Source: DASYYE01 sp035946955
GTDB taxonomy: Bacteria; Actinomycetota; Actinomycetes; Streptosporangiales; Streptosporangiaceae
Direction: 5' to 3'
DNA length: 10,631 bases
Assembly: GCA_035946955.1 (NCBI GenBank)
Contig: DASYYE010000518.1
Location: 1-10,631 of the forward strand
In this document: piece by piece, positions 5,663-10,631 of the stretch
How the letters are laid out: every line of letters starts with the position of its first letter
Position numbering within the stretch: position 1 is the stretch's first letter
Made by a program: the position numbers and the translations under genes
The notes under the pieces: generated by a model
Databases searched by the model: none
What the model saw: the letters and a program-made list of their open reading frames with translations, nothing else
Told to the model about the DNA's origin: nothing

Positions 5663-7318
5663 TCATTTTGGCCTGAGGTGGAGGAGGACCTGCCCCCAGT
5701 CTGGGACGACATAAGGAGAGGGCTGGGCGTAGGGGTCGGCGGACGTGGGCCAGCCGGAGAAGGCCGCGGTGTCGTACTCATACCAGTCCGCCGCTTCCGT
5801 CACCGGGATATATGGGACGTCATCCAGCACCACCGCTGCCAACTGCCGGACGATCCGGTGTTGCGCGGATGCCGTGGTGGTGGCGGCGTACTCGTTGATC
5901 AGCCTATCGGTCGCTGAATTGCTGTACCGCTCGTAGTCGCTGGAGGCGGCCCGTCCGATGGGTGCCGAATTGGCCGAGTCCAGCCACTGTTGTAGCTCAT
6001 AGTAAGGCGTGGGCCCACCCAACTGGGCGTAGTAGGCAAGTTGGAAGTGCCCATAGGTGAGCCGGTTGCTGTACGCGGTGTAGGTCATGTTCTGAGGCGT
6101 CAGTGCGATCCCGACGGCCCGCAGGTCGCCCTGGATCACCTGGACCGAGGCCGCCCAGTCGGAGTAGCCAGCCACATCATCGACGGTGAAGGCGAGTTTG
6201 TGGCCGTGCGCGTCCGTCATGATGCCGTCCCGGCCCATTCGGTAGCCAGCCGACGCCAGCAACCGCCTGGCCTTCGCCGGGTCGTAGCCAGAACCGAGCC
6301 TGGCCACCCAGGGCTTGTCAAGCCACCCGGAGAACGTGGGCGTGACGATGCCCGCCTGGTTGGCGGGCAGCTCATACCGGTACTCCCCGATCCTGGAGAC
6401 CTGGGGCCGGTTGATCGCATCCGAGATGGCCTGGCGGACCTTGAGGTTGCGTAGCACCGGGTCCGCGAGGTTGGTCACCAGCGAGACATTGCTGATCGGC
6501 GGGAACCAGGAGTGGAAGGAGGGGCTCTGGGACAAGTAGAAGGCCCCGATGTTCGGAATGAACTGGCCGCCCCACTGTGCCCGGCCGGTCGCCAGCGACG
6601 TGGTGGCCGGGTCGTTGGAGGTGAACGCGGGGTCTTCCACCGTGGCGATGTGTGGTTCCCCCGGCACCCAGTAGTGCGGGTTGGCGGTGTAGGTGATCGT
6701 CTGTTTCGTGCATGCGTGCACCACGTAGGCTCCGGTGCCCACGGGATGGGCGTCCGGGTAGGACACCGGGTCCTTGACCCTGGACCAGACCTGACGGGAG
6801 ACGATCGGGACCTGGTCGGCGACGTAGTAGAAGTAAGGGACGTCGGGGGTCTTGAACGTCATGACCACCAGGCTGTGCCCGGACTGCGAGACGCTGGACA
6901 GTACCGACCAGACCTTGTTCTGGTCCAGGGCCGGGAACTCCTTGAGCAGGCCGAACGTGAACACCACGTCTGCGGCGGTCAGCGGCGCCCCGTTGCTGAA
7001 CGACACACCTGCGCGGACCGTGAACGTGACCACCCGGTTCCCCGCCGACCAGCGCCAGCCACTGGCCAGCCAGGGCTTGGCCGTGCCACCGCCAAGGGTG
7101 TTGACGAACGCGAGGGGCTCATAGACCGGCCCCAACGACTGCCCGGCGTCCATGGTGAAGGGGTTGAAACCGCAGGTCCACGGGCTGCCACTGGCATTGG
7201 CGATGGTGAGGACACCGGCCGGGCCGGCTGTCTTGGCTTGCGGGTCCAGGGCTCCGCAGGCGGGGGCGAGCAGCACACAGGCCGCCAGTGCCCACGCCAG
7301 GGCGTGGTGCTTTTTCAC
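5663..7318 (-). CDS. ABC-type solute-binding lipoprotein, SBP_bac_5 family (peptide/oligosaccharide/nickel class)
   Basis: A 551-residue exported binding protein. The N terminus (MKKHHALAWALAACVLLAPAC) is a lipoprotein signal with Cys21 as the likely lipidated residue; LAAC at 11-14 also fits a lipobox but would leave too short a hydrophobic core. Family hallmarks follow in order: FNPFTMD (51-57), VYEPLAFVN (65-73), PWLASGWRWS (82-91), FTVRAGVSFSNGAPLTAADVVFTF (99-122), PVGTGAYVV (192-200), NPHYW (213-217) and VRQAISDAINR (294-304), then the usual GYDPAKARRLL segment. The length is normal. The protein should sit outside the membrane and bind a ligand; the cluster does not reveal whether this is a peptide, sugar or metal chelate. 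No permease or ATPase gene adjoins it, whereas a sensor kinase lies directly downstream, so a receptor role is possible. GTG 7318 is chosen for its AAGG site (7328-7325), signal peptide and fit to family length. Confidence 0.93.
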   Translation of the reverse strand: MKKHHALAWALAACVLLAPACGALDPQAKTAGPAGVLTIANASGSPWTCGFNPFTMDAGQSLGPVYEPLAFVNTLGGGTAKPWLASGWRWSAGNRVVTFTVRAGVSFSNGAPLTAADVVFTFGLLKEFPALDQNKVWSVLSSVSQSGHSLVVMTFKTPDVPYFYYVADQVPIVSRQVWSRVKDPVSYPDAHPVGTGAYVVHACTKQTITYTANPHYWVPGEPHIATVEDPAFTSNDPATTSLATGRAQWGGQFIPNIGAFYLSQSPSFHSWFPPISNVSLVTNLADPVLRNLKVRQAISDAINRPQVSRIGEYRYELPANQAGIVTPTFSGWLDKPWVARLGSGYDPAKARRLLASAGYRMGRDGIMTDAHGHKLAFTVDDVAGYSDWAASVQVIQGDLRAVGIALTPQNMTYTAYSNRLTYGHFQLAYYAQLGGPTPYYELQQWLDSANSAPIGRAASSDYERYSNSATDRLINEYAATTTASAQHRIVRQLAAVVLDDVPYIPVTEAADWYEYDTAAFSGWPTSADPYAQPSPYVVPDWGQVLLHLRPK

Positions 7319-7348
7319 AAGTGACCTTGCTTATTCACAAGCGACCTT
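7314..7348. repeat. Tandem 15-base repeat containing ribosome binding site and start codon
   Basis: The plus-strand blocks TTCACAAGTGACCTT (7314-7328) and TTCACAAGCGACCTT (7334-7348) match at 14 of 15 bases, with a 20-base period. Read on the minus strand, each block is an AAGG site followed at proper spacing by GTG. The downstream copy starts the solute-binding protein, and the upstream copy starts the seven-codon leader frame. Confidence 0.85.
7315..7338 (-). CDS. Possible seven-codon leader peptide ahead of the solute-binding protein
   Basis: A GTG at 7338-7336, preceded by its own AAGG ribosome binding site, opens the frame MNKQGHL. Its stop TGA (7317-7315) overlaps the GTG start of the binding protein (7318-7316), giving a GTGA junction typical of translational coupling. 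It arises from a tandem duplication of the ribosome binding site and start. It may be translated as a coupling leader or be a harmless duplication. There is no codon run suggesting attenuation by a particular amino acid. Confidence 0.3.
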   Translation of the reverse strand: MNKQGHL

Positions 7349-7686
7349 CAGAATTACCCGCTCTGTCCAGATTCTCATGGTATGTCGTGGGTGCAAGGTT
7401 ACGGAGTGGTATCCGTGGGGTCAGGTGCGGCAGGACCTCACCCTATTCAAGGGATAGTGCTGACCCAAGCACACCATCACCGGGCAAGACTGCTTTCCGG
7501 CCCTGTCGCGGCACACAGGCAGATACCCCGGCGAGACGGACCCGCGCCGATGTCGCATGACACGGGCCACGCAGGTACGGTGAGCGCACAGGGACCGGCC
7601 CGCAGCACGGACCTCCGCACCCCAGGATGGGCGCGCAATGGCCTGAGGTCAGTGGCTGTGCGGACGGGACTGAGGGCGGAGAGGCT
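7349..7686. other. Divergent intergenic region between solute-binding protein and PAC2 genes
   Basis: Together with the repeats this leaves about 368 bases without a convincing gene. It must hold promoters for both neighbours, but I could not find a -35/-10 pair with good spacing. A TACGGT hexamer at 7576-7581 is a possible -10 for the PAC2 gene, with no clear -35. Small symmetric elements are GTGCT-N6-AGCAC (7457-7472) and TGTC-GCAT-GACA (7551-7562). They are short enough to be chance in GC-rich DNA. Confidence 0.4.
7678..7684 (+). promoter_or_regulatory. Ribosome binding site GGAGAGG that fixes the PAC2 start
   Basis: GGAG at 7678-7681 lies five bases before GTG 7687. The alternative in-frame ATG at 7627 has no comparable site, so this signal decides the start. 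Confidence 0.6.
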
Positions 7687-8616
7687 GTGATCATCGTGCG
7701 GGACGCGGGAGACCTCTACGAGGTGGGCCCTGGCGCGCCGACGCTAGAAGGAGCAGTACTGCTCCACTACCTGGACGGGTTCATCGACGCGGGCGCCGCA
7801 GGGCGGCTGCTCACAGCGCACCTGCTGGGCAGCCTGGAACACGAGGCCGTGGTGACCTTCGATGTCGACCGGCTGATCGACTACCGGTCGCGCCGCCCGC
7901 CGATGACGTTCGAAAAGGACCGCTGGGCGGAGTACGAGGATCCCGAGATCGCCATCCACCTGGTCAAGGACCAGGCGGGCACACCGTTCCTGCTGCTGAC
8001 CGGGCCAGAGCCGGACCACGAGTGGGAACGTTTCATCAGCGCGGTCAGCACAGTGAGCAGCCGGCTGGGGGCCGAACTCGTCATCAGGTTCCACGGCATC
8101 CCCATGGGTGTCCCGCACACCCGCCCCCTCGGCGTGACCGCACATGGCACCAAGCCGGAACTGGTCGCAGGGTCCCGCCCGATCGTGGACCGGCTGCAGG
8201 TGCCCGGCAGCGCCGCCTCATTGCTGGAGTTCCGGCTCGGCGGGCAGGGCAAGGCAGCGGTTGGTTTCGCTGTCCACGTCCCCCACTACCTGGCACAAGC
8301 GGCCTACCCGGCCGCGGCGGTGGCCCTGCTGGACTATGTGTGCAAGGTCAGCGGCCTGTCCCTGCCGACCGAGACGCTGCGGGAGGCAGCGCAGCGCACC
8401 GACGAGGAGATCGCCCGCCAGGTGGAGTCCTCCGAAGAGATCACCGAACTGGTGCAGGCCCTGGAGCGGCAGTACGACGCGGTCGTGGAGGCAGCCGAGC
8501 ACCCGGACCTGCTCGCGGAGCAGCTCTCGAACATGCCGACCGCTGAGGAACTCGGCGCCCAGTTCGAGCGCTTCCTGGCCGAGCAGCAGGGCCACCCCGA
8601 CCCACCCGAGAACTGA
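7687..8616 (+). CDS. PAC2-family protein (proteasome assembly chaperone 2-like)
   Basis: With the GTG start the protein has 309 residues, normal for actinobacterial PAC2 proteins. Recognisable features are the N-terminal AVLLHYLDGFIDAGAAG block (about 23-39), a segment that reads RRPPMTFEKDRWAEYEDPEIAIHLVKD, then FLLLTGPEPDHEWERF, VIRFHGIPMGVPHTRPLGVTAHG, and VGFAVHVPHYLAQAAYPAAA. A charged helical C terminus (about 240-305) ends in EELGAQFERFLAEQQ, a tail shared by actinobacterial members. PAC2 domains take their name from a eukaryotic proteasome assembly chaperone. Bacterial members form oligomers, but their role is not established, so no pathway is claimed. No proteasome, Pup or ATPase gene is in the window. 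It is likely cytosolic, with no signal peptide or membrane segment. An upstream in-frame ATG (7627) would add 20 residues that do not match the family. Confidence 0.88.
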   Translation: MIIVRDAGDLYEVGPGAPTLEGAVLLHYLDGFIDAGAAGRLLTAHLLGSLEHEAVVTFDVDRLIDYRSRRPPMTFEKDRWAEYEDPEIAIHLVKDQAGTPFLLLTGPEPDHEWERFISAVSTVSSRLGAELVIRFHGIPMGVPHTRPLGVTAHGTKPELVAGSRPIVDRLQVPGSAASLLEFRLGGQGKAAVGFAVHVPHYLAQAAYPAAAVALLDYVCKVSGLSLPTETLREAAQRTDEEIARQVESSEEITELVQALERQYDAVVEAAEHPDLLAEQLSNMPTAEELGAQFERFLAEQQGHPDPPEN

Positions 8617-8659
8617 CGGCGGCGCGGCCCACCACACTCCCGATCCCAACCGCCCCCAG

Positions 8660-8673
8660 AGCCGCTGACGGCT
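8660..8673. terminator. Weak hairpin between convergent PAC2 and acetyltransferase genes
   Basis: AGCCG-CTGA-CGGCT forms a five-base stem with a four-base loop in the 63-base gap between the two stop codons. It is placed where a bidirectional terminator would be expected. The stem is short and there is no T-run, so support is weak. Confidence 0.3.
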
Positions 8674-8679
8674 GCCCGT

Positions 8680-9237
8680 TCACGGCGCAGGGCTGCGGTC
8701 CTTGCGGTACAGGTACTGAGAACCTTCGTCTGACGGGTCGTCCGACGCCAGCTCACCGGCCCAGCACCGGGTGAACCCGGCTTTCTCCAGGGCACGCCAT
8801 GATGCGGTGTTGGCTTGGGACACCCCGACAATGACGGCGCTGGCCTCGGGGTAGCGCGCGAAGGCCAGGCGGGTGAACCCGCTGATCGCCACGGGCCCGA
8901 TCCCGCGCCCCGTCAGGTTGGGGTGGCCGATCAGGTAGTCGATACCGGCCGCGGAGTCCACGCCTGGGGTGCCGGTGGCGCGGAGCGCCTCCAGCGAGTC
9001 CAGCTCATCCGCGTACAGGTAGCGCTGGATGAACCCGGCCGCCACGCCCTCCACCTCGATCACGAACAACTCGGTCGGATCGCGGCCGTCCAGGCACGGC
9101 AGGTATCTCTCGGTCACGGACGACAGGCCCGAAGGCTCGCACCACCACGTGGCCACATGCGGCTGTGCCAGCCACCCGGCCAGCGCGGGGAGGTCATCGG
9201 CGCACAACGGGCGGAACGACACCGCAGGGACACTCAC
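8680..9237 (-). CDS. GNAT acetyltransferase, aminoglycoside 6'-N-acetyltransferase-like
   Basis: From GTG 9237 the protein has 185 residues. It shares the layout of AAC(6')-I enzymes: FRPLCADDLPALAGWLAQPHVATWW (8-32), YLPCLDGRDPTELFVIEVEG (45-64), GFIQRYLY (68-75), GIDYLIGHPNLTGRGIGPVAI (98-118) holding the acetyl-CoA phosphate loop with Gly110, Gly112 and Gly114, and SQANTASWRALEKAGF (140-155). Asp100 in GID aligns by eye with the catalytic-site Asp of AAC(6')-Ib. The reaction should be acetyl transfer from acetyl-CoA to an amine; an aminoglycoside is the best guess. Related chromosomal GNATs act on other amines or on siderophore precursors, so resistance is not established. The frame stays open to a TTG at 9282. 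GTG 9237 is preferred because a TANNNT-type -10 lies six bases upstream and homology starts right after it. No partner genes are linked; an insertion sequence lies just upstream. Confidence 0.87.
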   Translation of the reverse strand: MSVPAVSFRPLCADDLPALAGWLAQPHVATWWCEPSGLSSVTERYLPCLDGRDPTELFVIEVEGVAAGFIQRYLYADELDSLEALRATGTPGVDSAAGIDYLIGHPNLTGRGIGPVAISGFTRLAFARYPEASAVIVGVSQANTASWRALEKAGFTRCWAGELASDDPSDEGSQYLYRKDRSPAP

Positions 9238-9243
9238 CCCGTC

Positions 9244-9249
9244 AGTATC
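9244..9249 (-). promoter_or_regulatory. Candidate -10 element GATACT for a leaderless acetyltransferase transcript
   Basis: On the minus strand GATACT is followed by six bases (GACGGG) and then the GTG at 9237. Transcription starting about seven bases after the -10 would begin on the start codon itself, a common leaderless arrangement in actinomycetes. The -35 region (about TGCAGC, 9272-9267) is a poor match. There is no ribosome binding site at a useful distance, which agrees with this reading. Confidence 0.4.
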
Positions 9250-9312
9250 GCTCCACCCGTCTCCTTGCTGCACCCCAGTCAAAAATAGGCCATTCTGTGG
9301 TTAAGCCTCGAT

Positions 9313-9331
9313 GCACCGTATGAATAGGTGC
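9313..9331. repeat. GCACC-N9-GGTGC inverted repeat near the left end of the insertion sequence
   Basis: Five-base half-sites (9313-9317 and 9327-9331) flank an AT-rich nine-base centre. Further GGTGC copies occur at 9334-9338 and 9356-9360, and GCACC at 9416-9420. The clustering in the non-coding leader of the element suggests transposase binding or promoter control, though the unit is short. Confidence 0.3.
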
Positions 9332-9410
9332 TGGGTGCGGCGCGTCGACGCGAAAGGTGCCCCTTGGCCAGGGACGATGGGAGTTGCTGAGACTGCCATC
9401 GCCTGGTTCG

Positions 9411-9416
9411 AAGGAG
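9411..9416 (+). promoter_or_regulatory. Ribosome binding site AAGGAG of the transposase gene
   Basis: AAGGAG lies ten bases before GTG 9427 and fixes the start. The frame is closed by an in-frame TGA at 9388-9390, with no better start codon in between. Confidence 0.55.
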
Positions 9417-9426
9417 CACCTGTCAA

Positions 9427-10631
9427 GTGCGATTGTTGCATGACCTCGCGAAGACCCACGCGTCGTTCGATGACCCGCATCTTGTGTCGCGGGCGGGCCT
9501 GGTGCCGGTTATGGCGCTGGCGGAGCGGGCCGGGCTGGGGGAACTGGCCGGTGAGCATGTCCGGATCTCCCACCGCTGCGGAGTGAACGCGCGGGTCAAG
9601 GTGGCGTGCCTGGCAGCCGGGATGGCCGCCGGTGCGGACAGCATCGATGACATGGACGTGCTGCGTCACGGCGCCATGGCGAGGCTGTTCGGGGGGGTGC
9701 GGGCGCCGTCCACGCTTGGGTCGTTCCTGCGTGCCTTCACGTGGGGCAACGTGCTGCAACTGCAGCAGGTGCACCGGCGTTTCCTGGCGGAGCTGGCCCG
9801 CCAGGTGCCCCTGCTGCCCGGCGCGGACGTGCTCGCCTTCGTCGATATCGACTCCCAGCAGAAACGTGTCTATGGGCGCAAGAAGCATGGCGCGGCGTTC
9901 GGGCACACCAAGATCCAGGGCAAGAGCCTGCTGGTGCGCGGCCTGAACGTGCTGGCCGCCACGATCGCCACTCCGCTGGCCGCCCCGGTCATCGCCGCGA
10001 CCCGGCTGCGCGGCGGCAATGCCTCTTCGGCCCGTGGCGCCGCCTCGATGGTCACCGAAGCCGTGGGCACCGCCCGTGCGGTGGGGTGCGCGGGCACGCT
10101 GGTGGTGAGGATGGACTCGGCGTTCTACGGTGCCCCCGCCGTCTCGGCGGCCCGGCGTTCCGGGGCGCACTTCTCGGTGACCGTGCGCATGGACCCCAGA
10201 GTCCGCGCCGCTATCGCCGCCATCAGCGAGGACGCCTGGGCGCCGATCCGCTACCCCAACGCCATCTGGGATGACCAGCTCGGCCGCTGGGTCTCCGACG
10301 CCCAGGTCGCGGAAGTGGAATACACCGCGTTCGCCTCGAAGAAGGGACAGGCCGTCACCGCACGCCTGATCGTGCGCCGGGTCAAAGACCTCAACGCCAA
10401 GGCCAGCCCCAGCCAGGGTGAGCTGTTCACCGCCTGGCGCTACCACGCCGTCTTCACCGACTCGCCGTTCGTGACGCTCCAAGCTGAGGAGCACCACCGC
10501 GGCCACGCCCAAGCCGAGCAGGTCTTCGCCGACTGGACCGACGGCCCGCTGGCCCACCTGCCCTCGGGGTCGTTCCCCGCCAACGCCGCCTGGGTGGCAC
10601 TCGCCGCCATCGCCGCCAACCTGCTGCGCGC
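9427..10631 (+). CDS. IS1380-family transposase, C terminus cut by right window edge
   Basis: A GTG-started frame runs open for 401 codons to the window edge. The N terminus (LAKTHASFDDPHLVSRAGLVPVMALAERAGL) is characteristic of actinobacterial IS1380 transposases, as are VNARVKVACLAAGMAAGADSIDDMDVLRHG and APSTLGSFLRAFTWGN. The DDE catalytic residues appear as Asp140/Asp142 in FVDIDSQQKRVYG, Asp230 in VVRMDSAFYG, and probably Glu364 in RGHAQAEQVF. No internal stop or frameshift is visible, so the enzyme may be functional. Family members are roughly 450-480 residues, so some 50-80 residues are missing only because the window ends. It moves the element by cut-and-paste or copy-type transposition through terminal inverted repeats, one of which is not visible here. 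A long antisense frame over the same bases is a shadow of its codon bias. Confidence 0.9.
   Translation, partial: MRLLHDLAKTHASFDDPHLVSRAGLVPVMALAERAGLGELAGEHVRISHRCGVNARVKVACLAAGMAAGADSIDDMDVLRHGAMARLFGGVRAPSTLGSFLRAFTWGNVLQLQQVHRRFLAELARQVPLLPGADVLAFVDIDSQQKRVYGRKKHGAAFGHTKIQGKSLLVRGLNVLAATIATPLAAPVIAATRLRGGNASSARGAASMVTEAVGTARAVGCAGTLVVRMDSAFYGAPAVSAARRSGAHFSVTVRMDPRVRAAIAAISEDAWAPIRYPNAIWDDQLGRWVSDAQVAEVEYTAFASKKGQAVTARLIVRRVKDLNAKASPSQGELFTAWRYHAVFTDSPFVTLQAEEHHRGHAQAEQVFADWTDGPLAHLPSGSFPANAAWVALAAIAANLLR

Larger units (their letters stand above)
9301..10631 (+). mobile_element. IS1380-family insertion sequence, left part; right end outside window
   Basis: The element is identified by its transposase. 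The left boundary is inferred: TTAA at 9301-9304, a tetranucleotide rare in this GC-rich DNA, may be the target site, with the element beginning near 9305 (gcctcgatgcacc). The next 120 bases are non-coding and carry repeated GGTGC/GCACC units that could be transposase contact sites. The matching right terminal inverted repeat and second target copy are beyond the window, so the end is a proposal. Confidence 0.65.

Noticed and set aside
6512..7324. Plus-strand frame of 270 codons opposite the solute-binding protein
   Set aside because: It is antisense to a well-recognised lipoprotein and has a typical shadow composition.
7627..7686. Upstream ATG start for the PAC2 protein
   Set aside because: There is no ribosome binding site at 7627, and the extra 20 residues do not resemble the family. 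GTG 7687 has GGAGAGG at good spacing.
9238..9282. TTG 9282 or GTG 9273 as start of the acetyltransferase
   Set aside because: Neither has a ribosome binding site, and the added residues are unlike the family N terminus. GATACT sits inside this stretch as a likely promoter element.
9301..10557. Minus-strand frame of 418 codons opposite the transposase
   Set aside because: The product is a Gly/His/Arg-rich shadow, and the plus strand encodes a clear IS1380 transposase with DDE residues.
1..10631. tRNA, rRNA, CRISPR arrays, phage or defence genes
   Set aside because: I looked on both strands and saw no cloverleaf arms, no regularly spaced repeats and no phage or defence proteins.

Overview
The window looks like chromosomal DNA from a high-GC actinomycete. 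The coding regions have a strong G/C preference at third codon positions, several genes start with GTG, and one gene appears to be transcribed without a leader. It also holds a PAC2-family protein of the actinobacterial type and an IS1380-type transposase. The genus cannot be resolved from sequence reading alone.

Layout from left to right. The left edge (1-249, minus) carries the start of an unidentified gene with a very strong ribosome binding site. A palindrome-rich divergent intergenic region (250-624) separates it from an aldo/keto reductase (625-1413, plus). Next is a membrane-anchored M16-type metallopeptidase (1607-3313, plus). It meets, tail to tail and with a 17-base overlap, a large membrane sensor histidine kinase (3297-5582, minus). 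Upstream of the kinase, on the same strand and 80 bases away, is a lipoprotein solute-binding protein of the SBP_bac_5 (peptide/oligosaccharide/nickel) class (5663-7318, minus). A 368-base divergent intergenic region follows, then a PAC2-family protein (7687-8616, plus). A GNAT acetyltransferase resembling aminoglycoside 6'-N-acetyltransferases lies on the minus strand (8680-9237). The right edge is an IS1380-family insertion sequence whose transposase (9427 onward, plus) runs off the window.

The most interesting part is 1607-7318. An exported lipoprotein that should bind a small ligand sits directly upstream of a two-transmembrane sensor kinase. There is no permease, ATPase or response regulator in the window. 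This suggests, but does not prove, that the binding protein serves the kinase as a ligand receptor rather than feeding a local transporter. The M16 peptidase with a C-terminal membrane hairpin converges on the kinase gene and could belong to the same peptide-related function; this is only inference from adjacency. The translation start of the binding protein is unusual: a 15-base block containing its ribosome binding site and GTG is tandemly repeated 20 bases upstream. This creates a seven-codon leader frame whose stop overlaps the true start.

The remaining genes (reductase, PAC2 protein, acetyltransferase, insertion sequence) look independent of one another. The acetyltransferase has a plausible leaderless promoter, and the likely left end of the insertion sequence lies about 65 bases upstream of its start codon. 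I found no tRNA, rRNA or CRISPR array, and no recognisable defence or biosynthetic cluster.
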